Program-made: the position numbers and the translations under genes | Notes under the pieces: generated by a model | What the model saw: only the letters and a program-made list of their open reading frames with translations | What the model was told of the DNA's origin: nothing | Databases searched by the model: none | NCBI GenBank assembly: GCA_033063855.1 | Contig: CP093831.1 | Span: 13,888,001 to 13,952,000, forward strand | Reading direction: 5' to 3' | DNA length: 64,000 nucleotides | Source: Smittia aterrima | Lineage: Eukaryota; Arthropoda; Insecta; Diptera; Chironomidae | Shown: positions 35,092 to 45,326 of the stretch, piece after piece | Layout of the letters: every line of letters begins with the position of its first letter | Numbering within the stretch: the stretch's first letter is position 1

Positions 35092-37373
35092 TTATTTATG
35101 TCCTGCATTGGCTGATGCACCTGCTTGTTGATATTCAACAGCTTCAGATGAGTCTTGTTGGTAGTACTGAGATGGAGCTGAGCTTGCGTACATGGCTGGT
35201 GCAGTAAGAGCGCTGATGTATTGGCTTGGAGCTGAGTGAGAGCTTGCATGATACGATGACTGGTAGGGATTGTTTGGGGGAAGATAGGAAGCTGTTGGTT
35301 GACTGGCTGGCAAGTAAGAGCTCTTTGGAGGAGAGTAGGTTTGTTTAGCTGGAAGATAAGTTGCTTTTGGTGGAGCAGCATAAGAATTCTTTGAGGGAGG
35401 AAGGTAAGAGCTCTTGGGTTGTTCTTGAGCTTGCGACTTAGCTGGCAAATAATGAGTGGCAACTGAAGGAGCGTGAGCATGAGTCTTAGCTGGTGCTGGA
35501 ATATAATGAATTTGATATTCAACTGGCGATTGTTCTGGAACGTAATGTTGTTCCTTAGCTGGGAGATAAGTTTTGCTTGGCGACAAATATTGTTCGACTG
35601 GTTTGTGTGAAATAGTTTGTTCGACGGCGTAAGATTCTTGTCCAACTCCTGATGAGCCCAAGTATGCGGATGCCTTGAATGGTCTTTCAGTTTGAGTGTA
35701 CTGAACGTAAGTAGGTGCTTCGTATTGTTGTTTAACGTAGTTTGCTGACAAATGTGCTGGAGCAGAGATTGATGACACTGATGAGTAATGTCCGAGTCCC
35801 TTCAAACCGCTTGCGTAATCTGGAATCTTGGCTGGCTTAGAAGGAATTGATACCGTTTGTGGAGCTTGAACGTAATGTGCTGATGGAGCTTGAACGTAGC
35901 TATAATAAGCATGTTCTGATGGACCAGATGGGGCAGAAGCAACAGCAGAAGGATAGCTTGTGAAATATGATTCATGAGCTTGTTGTTGTGGGATTGCGTA
36001 AGAGTGAGATGGGAAGCTATAAGCAGGTGATGGAGAACCGAACGAGTACGACGGTTGGTAAGGCGATGCTTTGTAGCTCGAGAACGATGGTGAGTAAGAT
36101 TGTGATTTTATTCCGGGAATTCCAACGACAGCTGTGTTGATTTTGTTAAGTTCTTGGTTGTAGTGAACGATTTGCATTTGATTGAAGGCTTCAATTTCCG
36201 GGTAGCTGCTGCTGAAGTCAAAGTCTGAGTATCCCTTGAAAGGAGTGATGTAGCTATCAGCTGATGATGGCTGATAACTGCTTGATGCGACGTATTTCTG
36301 AGCTGGCTCGTAATGTTGTTGAATTTCTTGAACTGGAGCTGCTTGTTGTCTTGAATGAACTTCAAGTGGTGCAACTTTCTGTGGAACTTGATGATACTCG
36401 ACGATGGTTTTCGTCTGTGGTTGTTGATGTTGTTGATGAGATTGTTGTTGATGTTGATGAGATTGTTGTTGATGCTGGGATTGTTGATGTTGTGGTTGCT
36501 GATGATGTGACTGCAAAAAAAACTTTGTCACAAAGTGACAGTTATTCAGCAAGGCCTGCGGTGCCAACTTTTTAATTTGACAACAAAAATAATAAAATTC
36601 GAACCTTTGGGATTTGATAAGACTTCTGTGGAGCTTCATAAGTATAAGCTCCAGTAGAGACAGCTGCATCACGCTTTTCCTTCACATCCTTTGACTTCTC
36701 AGCAGGTTTTGGCTTTGGGGTTGCTGCAGCGCAAATCCCGATGATGCAAACAATAAGAACAATCTGAGAAGAAGAAAAATATAAAATCAGAAATCGAGAG
36801 AGACCGCGTGTCGAACGTTTCCGAAGTCTTAAGCTTAACATTTAATTTAAATCATGAACTAATTAGTTTGGTCGAGGTTTGACCAAGCTTAATATCATCA
36901 AACGTCGCTTTATCTCACGGTGTTAATAGCTAACGCGTCGCGAGATATTTTACAAAAGAAAAATCCACAAGATTCGCGACGACCAATTAATTTGTTTGTT
37001 CATGATTCGTAGACATCGCAACATCTTCGAGCGCGAGATTATTTCCCGCTGATTTGAGTCATCCACTTTATGCTTTGAAGTGCGCGTTGGATCGTTGAAG
37101 GTCATAACGATGGACGCGGCGAAGATTTCGCGCAGAAATTTGATTTATGATGGCAGTTGCTTTTTCACTTCTCAATTTAATCTTTCTCTCTTTGTTCTGG
37201 TCGTTTTAATCATCACGAGCTCCGGTAGCAACATAAATCACCACGAAAACAATTTGAGACCACCGCCGAGAAGAATTCGCGTTTATTATCGATTTTCCCG
37301 CTTAAAAATCCACCACATTTCACAGTCGATCCGTTAATTTGTCTTCTCGTAAACTCACATTAATCTTCAACAT
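35092..37373 (-). CDS. YLP-motif Tyr/Ser/Pro/Gln-rich secreted protein, cuticle-like
   Basis: The minus-strand coding exons are 37359-37373, 36605-36763 and 35092-36510, giving 530 residues. Exon 1 is MLKIN; with IVLIVCIIGICAAATP it forms a signal peptide split by a phase-0 intron. Exon 3 opens with a Gln/His repeat (HQQQSHQHQQQSHQQHQQ), continues with Tyr/Ser-rich sequence, and ends with repeated YLP units: TYLPAK, HYLPAK, SYLPPSK and SYLPAS, roughly between residues 385 and 480. YLP repeats occur in insect proteins considered to be extracellular matrix or cuticle components. The donor after exon 2 is weak (AAG|GTTCGA), but the frame requires it. An upstream TATA (37602-37609) and a donor-acceptor pair suggest a non-coding first exon with a 73-base intron (37457-37529). 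Confidence 0.82.
36414..36510 (-). repeat. CAG/CAA-CAT microsatellite encoding a Gln/His tract
   Basis: About 95 bases of imperfect triplet repeats at the start of the last exon encode a run of Gln and His with recurring SHQ and HQQQ units. It is likely to be length-variable between individuals. Confidence 0.75.
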
Positions 37374-37456
37374 GACGACGTTGTTTAACACAGCTCAATT
37401 AACTTCCTTGTTATAAATGCGTGGGCGGACAGACTCGTCACTTGTATTTCAACTTT

Positions 37457-37609
37457 CTATTCAAATAAAACGATTAAATAAAATCAAATTAATTTTAATT
37501 ATTTTCTTATTATAGAGGAGAGCACTAACCACAAAAGACAACGCGTCCTACAAGCACTGGAAATGAACGTGAAATAATATTCAACCACTGAACGCTATTC
37601 GCTTTTATA
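37457..37609 (-). promoter_or_regulatory. Promoter and probable 5' UTR intron of the YLP gene
   Basis: CTATAAAAGCG (37602-37609) is followed by TTCAGTGG, then a donor GTG|GTTAGT and an acceptor TTGAATAG. No ATG occurs between the TATA box and the donor, which fits a non-coding first exon. Confidence 0.5.
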
Positions 37610-38389
37610 GAGCGCCACCAGCCGAAAAATAAAAGACAAAACAGCAACAAGCATCAGAAGAAAAATAAGAAAACCCCGAGAGTCTTGCTCTGCACACTAA
37701 ACTTGCCTCTTACTCTTACTTTGCACTGCTCGTTTCTTGATCTCTCTTGAAATTTTTTGCTCGCATTCTTTGGTCTAGTGAACCAGTTGAGATTCCGAAG
37801 ATATTTTCGGAATGAAAGGAAGAGTTCTATGATTCAATTTAAGGTGGAAGCTCAAGTTTCCGTCTTTCTCTCCCAATTACTTCATTTAAAAGCAAAGTTC
37901 ATAATCTTAAACACTTCATACAAGACGTTTATTACACTCAGCTTATGCCCATGAGGCTTTTTGTGATTATCTCGCTTCTGCTCAAATTGAACAAGAAAAA
38001 CGTTGTTTGTTAAGACTAAAATGGAAGCAATGAAAATAAAGGTAAACATTGTTCGTGGAAAGAAAAGCTTCGTTGACTAATGAGGTGAAAAATTGGTGAT
38101 CTCGATGATAATGAAATCGAGAGTGTTTCTTTCTTTCTCGAGCACTGTCTGTGCGGGTTTCGATTACGAAATCGACTTCAATTTCAAATTACCGACCTCA
38201 CGTCTATAATGAAAGTGAGTTTAAGAGTCATTGAACTGATATTTCAAATTTGAGCTTGATCAGCTGCTTGACGAGATTTAGAGGAGTTTTATTATTAAAC
38301 TCGATTTGAGTTTGTTTAATCAAAAAATTAAAATGTTTTTATCATAAAAAAATTGTGTATTGGTTTGATAAGGATCAGATGATTTTGAC

Positions 38390-38465
38390 GCAGCCAGGAT
38401 TCGAACCTAAGACCTAAGATTCTTTAACTAGAAAGTCTAGTCCTCTAGAATCATTTGAATAATTT
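38390..38465 (-). other. tRNA-like fragment (B-box)
   Basis: On the minus strand GGTTCGAATCC (38397-38407 on plus) sits in a T-arm that can pair TTAGG with CCTGG using G-U pairs. A hairpin ACTAGA-CTT-TCTAGT lies upstream where an anticodon arm would be, but its loop is too small and no acceptor stem closes. It is likely a decayed tRNA-derived sequence. Confidence 0.35.
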
Positions 38466-39591
38466 CCTCTTTCTCTTCTGTCTTTCTTTTGGCAAAATGA
38501 TGATGACTTAAATTTGAAACTAAAAGTGTTCCAATCTTTTGTCGAGTAATGCATGTCAATTATCTAAAATTGTTATTTTGGCTTCGTGCAAGTCACTGCA
38601 CCAAAGAGAGTTGTCATTAAGCGATAACGAAAAACTAAGGTGTTAGATCATCAAATTGTGAGGAAGCGAGCAGAGCCGTAAAGTCAATAACGAGTGTGTT
38701 GCTCTCAATTGTTCCATTTAAAATTTTTTGCACCGAATGTCGAGCAACGAAGAACGAATAATTAATAAGTCGTTATGGATTGGCTTCTGTTACACAATGC
38801 GTTAAACGGAACAAGTCTCTAAGTATGGAGCAATCAGACGATTAAAGGCTCCAAGAAAACTGTTCGCATTCTGATGTAACTTGCTGCGTACAATGGAGAA
38901 AGATCTCGCGGCCCGGATGATGGATGACTTTGAAGTTTTTCTGCAGACTTTAATTAAAAATCAAATCAACCTGACTTCGATCGGTTGAGAGGACGAAAAG
39001 TTTCGCCACCAATCAATTTGCTACAGTCTTAAGTCATTTGATGGAACTATCAACTATCACTGCCATCAAATTATTCAAACTTTTACTTCCGTTAACATTT
39101 TTGCATCCAAACACGTTTTCGCGGTCAAACAAAAAGTTATGGTCGACCGTAAATGAAAAGAGAGAAAATTGATTTCCAAAGTTAATTTCAATGCAGACAA
39201 AGAGATCGATCCGCTGCTAAAAAGATTTGATTTACTACTTTCAACAGTTGGCATGTCAGGTCTTCACGAGAGCCCTCAGCTCTTGTGTGAAAACTTTGTG
39301 AATTGTTTGAGAATTTCCATGCAACACAAAAAAAAATATTTCGAGCGGTCGTTCACATTTCAATTACGAAACTTTGCCGAAATAAAAAAAAACAAACGCT
39401 GCTCTTTGCATGCCACATTTGCTTATAATAAATGAACGAGATTATCGACAATGGACAATCGAAGCGTTAATAACGATGTTGCGGTAAGATGATCAAATCA
39501 ATTATCTCAAGAGAATCATCTTCCTGATGATGGACGAGGAAGTTTTTTTCGCAACTTTTTCGAGCGGAGCTCCTCAAAAATTCCCGCAAGT

Positions 39592-39990
39592 TAATGACAT
39601 AAGAGCGAAATTGAAACGTTTTCACCTGAATTCGCAATTCGGCAGCAATATCAAACGTGTTCACCATTTTTTTGAGCAATTCAATCTGTCAAATTGAAGT
39701 TTTTGCTTCGATGTCATGCTACGACATTCTTTGGACTTGATTCGGCAGTCAAAGATTCAATGCAAGTCATTCCGGAGAGAGACTTTCATTGTCAAGCTTG
39801 ATCTCGCGTGCCAATAGTTGTAAAGCTCCAAAATTAGTTTGTTTTCTTTTTTTTTTACGTGACAAAGGCGACGAGAACTGAAATTGATTTGCGAGTTTTT
39901 TTGTTTTTTTTTCCTTCTCTTTGGGAAATAGAAGTCGTGAGAAAAAATTGCGTAAAAATTCGATTAAATAGTTTGATGGCTTCGTTTAAG
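39592..39990. repeat. Direct duplication, copy 1
   Basis: This non-coding copy shares ordered blocks with 40155-40510: TAATGACATAAG, ACGTTTTCAC, ATGCAAGTCATTC, GAGACTTTCATTGTCAAGCT, CAAAATTAGTTTGTTTTC, GGAATTGAAATT-like sequence and TTGCGTAA. The order is kept while the spacing differs by small insertions, so it is an old tandem duplication rather than chance. Confidence 0.75.
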
Positions 39991-40154
39991 AAAAGTTCGT
40001 GCTGCGATCTAATTAAAATTGAAAGTTTCGAGTTGAAAGATTCCCAAGGGAGGAGGGAAGAACGATTAGGTCAACTCGTCCTTGACTTCTCTCATTAAGG
40101 GCGACGTCTCATAAACATTTTCTTTCGGATCTTCGCTAACAATCTCGATCTTTA

Positions 40155-40510
40155 GTAATGACATAAGCGAAAGAAATTAAAACGTTTTCACTTGAATTTT
40201 CAATTCAGAGCAAACGCGTTTTTTCCTTCTGCGATTTAATCTGCCGAAATGAAGTTTTTTTTTTGCGGCGATTTCATGGTTTGGCATTCTTTATTGTTGA
40301 TTTAGCGCTTAAAGCTTTGATGCAAGTCATTCTGAAGAGAGACTTTCATTGTCAAGCTTAATCACGCGTGTCAAAAGTTAAACTGCCCCAAAATTAGTTT
40401 GTTTTCCGCGTCAAAGGCAGCAGGAATTGAAATTAAATTGCAGTTTTTTCGTTTTATACGAGAGTCACGAAAACACTTGCGTAATAATTTGATTAGCTGA
40501 CGGTTTAAGC
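40155..40510. repeat. Direct duplication, copy 2
   Basis: This is the partner of 39592-39990 in the same orientation, about 560 bases further on. The blocks listed for copy 1 recur in the same order. No open reading frame is preserved between the copies, which suggests non-coding or regulatory sequence. Confidence 0.75.
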
Positions 40511-41429
40511 TTCGGGAGTGAAGCCCACGCAGCGACAGAATACCGTCTGAGAGTTTCGTAATTTATGAAATATTTTCGGCACAAGCCTCGATTAAATGAT
40601 CCAATTCACTTTAAACTTCTTCGCAAGAAATTGTGAATCACTCAATTTCTTCTTGTTTACGGTTCGGCGCTTTGTCGCTTTCTTCACTCGGCCACACGAG
40701 CGTCATTTTCAATTAACCAGCAATAAAAATGATGTCCATGTCTCAACGCTTTTGCGCATTATGAAACAGCTGTAATGATTTTATCGTCGCGAATTCATTC
40801 ATTCTTTGTTTTTTTGCATGTGAATCATCGAGTCAAGGCTTCACTCGCTTGTCCATTAAGTAAGTTTATTGATGCCGGAAAGTCCAAAGAGAAGACAAAG
40901 AATCAAAGCGTTGGAGAAAATCTAAACTTGAGATCAGTACGTGCGAGCAGAGAAGAATCTGTGCGAAATGGTGTTTAACTTTATTTCCGTTGACTAGTCG
41001 ACTCGTCGTCTCAGAATTAATTTTATCAAGGCAATTTACTTTTCTTCTTGTGGTTAACATATTTCGGATCATAAATAGTTACAAACTTAACACTTTAGTC
41101 CAGCGGCTTAATTTAGTTTAATTAAAAAAGTCAGCATGGTTTTTGAATTCACCGCCAAGATTTTCAACCTCGTTCGAACGATCTTCGCGTAGACCGTCGC
41201 TTGCATAAGTTTCAAAACTTGTTTTGGTCTCTCGCCACGCAAATATCTTAAATCATTTTTAGGGAATTTGTTAAGTTAGTTAGTTTTGTGCTAGTCTTTA
41301 AGAAAGTTAAATCAATCAATTGATCTTAAGTCAAAGTGCTGATTAGTTGTCATAGCGAATATCAAAAGTTATCGAAGCTAATTTCAACAAAACTCATTCT
41401 ATTTTCATCATTCTCTCAACCGAATCAAA

Positions 41430-44400
41430 ATGTCTCGAAGTCAAGATATTTTAGGACTGATACGAGGTATTCAGTTAGTAGCAGGTGCATCTGTAAAGAC
41501 TCAGGAAGCTTACTTGAAGCATCTGTGGTCGCATTCATCGGTTCGTGATGCTGTTGAGAAAAGCGCGAGTCAAACATCAGAATGTGGAAAGAAAGCAATG
41601 TCAAATCCGGGTCAAGAGCTCCAGAATGTCGGAAACATCTTGAGAGAGTCGCTTGAGAGATCAGCTGTTGTTGTTGAAGGAATCCGGCGATATACAGCGG
41701 CTGGACGAACGACTTATCCCGTTGGCGATGTTGAAATGGCGAACGGCACTAAAACTTATTCCACAATCAAGAACATTAAGAATCTGGACATAGCTCAGAT
41801 CACATTGAAAGAGTTAGAAAATCTCCTATCAGAACACAATAAGCTACGTCAAGTTAACTTAAGGTTAGACGATTCGTTTAAGCCTAAATCTAAGAAGTCG
41901 AAAGCTCAAGTCGCTCTTGAGGCAGTAAAAGTTACTCCAGTTGTCCCAACGAATCCTAAAGTAGTATCATCACCACCAAAACCAATCGTTGAACCAACAA
42001 GGGATGCTGACTATGACGAGAAGCAAGTCGAGAGTGTAATGAAGTTCATCACAAACTACGATCGTCCTACAGTGAGCACACCAATTGGAGACGTCAAATC
42101 TTCTGTGCCCGAGGTGAGTCAAACGAAATTTTATTTAAATTTTTCAAACGTGCATTACATGTGATTTACAAAGCGAGAATCAAGTTAGTTTGCATTTAAG
42201 TTCCTTTGATGTAAAGCTTCTCTCCTTTGCTGGCAATATCTGATAGTAAAGAAGTAGATAAACTCAACGAGACTTAAGATACTCGCTCCCATAAATAGAC
42301 CGAGAATCCCTCCAACAGAAACTGAAATGATTTATGACTCAATTCGATAAATTAAAATTATTTTGCGCATCTCACCGACAATATCAATTTCCTCTCGAAC
42401 TGCCTGACGAAAATATCTCTGAGACGGTAATTGTTGCAAATAAACTGAAACTTTTCTCAAATTTGTGTTTTCTACAATTTTCGATGAACGGGAAACAATG
42501 TTGATCTGAAGTTCATTGCATGATGGCAAGCAAGAACACCGCAAACCATCAGACTGCCAAGGTTGCATGATCGTTGTTTGAGGGAACATCAAATTGTGCT
42601 TATCTAAACAAACAAGTCCATCAAAACCACACTCAGGACTTTGATCGTTTTCATCGACGATCAAGTTGTAGTGAGTGCAGTTGCAAGTCGAAATTTGAGT
42701 CTTCTTGAGACACTCTGTCATACATGCGCTGAAACTATAATATTTGTAAGCGAGTCCCCTCGGTTCGTCTGGAAAAATGCAATGCCTTAGATCAGGATCA
42801 ATCGCGCGAACGTTGTCATCATTTACAGTATCTTGAATCGAAAGCATAAGCTCGCCATCGAAGCCATCTGGGATCTGAGGGAGCATGAGTGTTGTTAAAA
42901 GCATGTGCGGGATATCTTCTTCATTGAGCATGTAAAGCGCTGATGACTTTGTTACTGTGATCTCGAGATGTCCATTCCCTTCCATTAAGCCAACATTCAT
43001 CTCCAGCCATTGCTTCGATCGCTTCTTAACAGTTTGAATTGAATTTATGAGAAAGCAAGTGCCAAGTGTTGTTCTGATCGGTTGAAAGTAATGGCAGCAA
43101 TTAAACGGTTTGTTATTCCATTTGCACTCGTGAAACAACTTCGAGCAATTAGCGCGCACGCGATCCGCGTACTTTTGATATCCACTTATCGGGCACGTAA
43201 TGCTTTCCTCTTCCTCGAAATAAGGCGCACAATATGACGTCATCGATCCAAAGTTGTACAAATTATGAAAAATCACTCTCATCAGAAAGTCCTCGACATC
43301 GTAATTGTATTCGACACTTGTACTGAGTTTCTCATCCATCTCGGCCTTCATCTCATTGATCACAACTTCAAGCTCTTTATATTCCTCCTTCGTGTACCCC
43401 ATTTCACAAATGCCAGCCGATGGAAACATTACAACGTCTGTTGGCTTCAAGCTAACAACGCCCATGCTTACGGAATTGTTGTAATAAGAGTCCATGAACT
43501 TGAAGATTAAGTGAATCGATCCGACCCATGACAAAATAACGCAAAAGAGCCAGAACAATCTTTCGCTGTAGTGAAAGCGATGATCTGCGACGTAGCTAAG
43601 CCCAGCGAGGCTGCTATTTTGACAATAATCCTTTAGAATTGCCACAAAACGATTAAAGAAGTTCACCATTGTGATGACAGTTTTGAAATGAAGGCAAATA
43701 CTTGATTTGAGTGAATAGCACTTTGATCATTATAAATTCATAAGCTAACAACATTTTTCAATTTTCTTTCCAGTTAAAAGCTGTAGCAAAGCAACGAACT
43801 GTTCCATCATCACGTATCGGTCGTGTTGCTTCCTTTGGGCAACTCTTCGCTGGTCTCGGCGTAGGAACAATCAATGAGCTAACAAAAGGCGTATTTGGAT
43901 TGGGTGGATCGAAGAATGTTAAAGACGCATTGCTTAGCCCGCAAAACGCTGAAAGAATTGTCGACACACTTTGTAAAGTTCGAGGCGCTGCTCTTAAGCT
44001 TGGTCAAATTCTTAGCATTCAAGATACGAACGTCGTGTCACCACAACTGATTCAAGCCTTTGATCGAGTTCGTCAAGCTGCTGATTACATGCCCGACTGG
44101 CAAGTAGAGAAAATGATGGTCCGAGAGTTTGGCAAGGAATGGAAAACAAAGTTTGCGTCATTTGAAGACAAACCATTTGCTGCTGCTTCGATTGGTCAGG
44201 TTAGTCTCCTTTTATCATATTTCCTCGCAAGCCATATCAACAATATTTATTTATCAGGTTCATCGAGGAACACTCCATGACGGCACTAATGTTGCGATTA
44301 AAATTCAATATCCAGGGGTTGCGCAAAGTATCGACAGTGACATCGATAATCTCGTGTCAATGCTGAAAGTTTGGAATATTTTCCCACCCGGCATGTATAT

Positions 44401-45220
44401 CGACAACATCGTAAAGGTTGCGAAGCGTGAGCTTGCGTGGGAAGTTGATTACAATCGCGAAGCTGAGTTCACAGCAAGTTTTAAAGAAATGATCAATGAT
44501 TTTGGCGAGTTCAAGGTTCCGCAAGTTTACACTGATCTGACGACAGCACGAGTCATCACAACGGAGTTTGTTCCCGGAGTGCCAATGGACTCTTGTTTCG
44601 GTTTAAGGTGAGAAGACTAGCGAGTGAAAAAAAAATCAGAATTTAAAGTAATTTTCCCTCGCAGTCAAGAAGAACGAAATCACATCGCGAAAATGGTGAT
44701 GCAGTTGTGTCTCTTGGAACTTTTCCAATTTCGATGCATGCAAACTGATCCGAACTGGTCGAATTTCCTTTACGACGAGAAAACGCGACGTCTGATGTTG
44801 ATTGACTTTGGAGCATCGAGATTTTACACAAGAAACTTCATGGATAACTATTTAAAAGTCATTATCGCCGCAACTGAAAACAATCGTGAGCTGGTTCAGA
44901 AACTAAGCGTTGACATGGGATTCTTGACCGGTTATGAAACACAAGCAATGGCAACAGCACACGTCGATGCTGTCATGATCCTAGGTGAAGTGTTTAGTGT
45001 CAGAGGAGAGTTTGACTTTGGAAAACAAAAGACAACGAAGAAGGTTGCAGATCTCGTTCCTGTAATGATAGCTCATCGACTCTGTCCCCCACCAGAGGAG
45101 ATCTACTCTCTTCATCGTAAGCTTAGCGGAGTTTTCCTTCTTTGTTATAAGCTTCAAGCAAAGGTTGCGTGTCGACCGATGTTTGATGAGATTGTTAGAA
45201 ATTATGATTTCACTCAATGA
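41430..45220 (+). CDS. Coq8: Atypical kinase COQ8 (ADCK3/4), mitochondrial
   Basis: The exons are 41430-42113, 43774-44199, 44258-44607 and 44665-45220, giving 671 residues. COQ8 is a UbiB-family ATPase/kinase on the mitochondrial inner membrane that supports coenzyme Q biosynthesis. Diagnostic motifs are the KxGQ signature (GAALKLGQ, about residue 303), the alanine-rich nucleotide loop (FAAASIGQ), the lysine in VAIKIQYPG, ExD (WEVDYNREAEF), the catalytic QTDPNWSNFLYD and the metal-binding DFG (LMLIDFGASRF). The N-terminal 230 residues are poorly conserved, including a Pro/Val-rich linker, as is typical. The 1.66-kb first intron contains a complete antisense gene for a pickpocket-type channel. 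The stop is about 107 bases from the convergent LRR-BTB gene. Confidence 0.94.
42185..43669 (-). CDS. ppk: Pickpocket-type DEG/ENaC sodium channel subunit
   Basis: The minus-strand exons are 42376-43669 and 42185-42321, giving 476 residues. Pickpocket proteins form amiloride-sensitive cation channels in insect sensory neurons, epithelia and trachea, acting in touch, taste and pheromone sensing. The order of domains fits the family: a short cytoplasmic N-terminus, TM1 (LFWLFCVILSWVGSIHLIF), FPSAGICEMGY after TM1, a large cysteine-rich extracellular domain (YSFSACMTECL, CNCTHYN, CSCLPSC), and in exon 2 the pore signature GGILGLFMGASILSLVE leading into TM2 (FIYFFTIRY). The intron sits just before this pore segment. 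I cannot assign it to a specific pickpocket subfamily; the symbol gives the family only. The gene lies entirely within the first intron of COQ8, antisense to it. Confidence 0.9.
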
Positions 45221-45259
45221 CAAATGAAAGAAAAGAAAGTTTAGGGCGTTTAGTTAACA

Positions 45260-45278
45260 AATAAAACTTTGCTTTATT
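45260..45278. terminator. Back-to-back polyadenylation signals, COQ8 / LRR-BTB
   Basis: AATAAA on the plus strand (45260-45265) and on the minus strand (45273-45278) are only a few bases apart between two convergent genes, so their transcripts probably overlap at the 3' ends. Confidence 0.55.
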
Positions 45279-45326
45279 TTCCGAAAATTGATATTCACAT
45301 TGAGTCAAGGACAAACAATAAAAAAT

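Larger units (their letters stand above)
37610..41429. other. Intergenic, 3.8 kb
   Basis: No gene found. It contains a tRNA-like fragment near 38400 and a diverged direct duplication (39592-39990 and 40155-40510), listed separately. Other open frames are short and have no protein-like features. The last 300 bases should include the COQ8 promoter and leader. Confidence 0.5.

Noticed and set aside
35064..35645. Second long minus-strand frame over the YLP gene
   Set aside because: It is a frame-shifted shadow of the repetitive coding exon; the other frame has the YLP motifs and spliced signal peptide.
36414..36510. CRISPR-like or satellite array
   Set aside because: The repeats are imperfect triplets in frame with a coding exon, encoding Gln/His; there are no spacers.
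36764..36841. ATG at 36841 as start of the YLP gene
   Set aside because: It would give a long charged leader before the hydrophobic core. The MLKIN exon at 37359-37373 with a proper donor gives a much better signal peptide.
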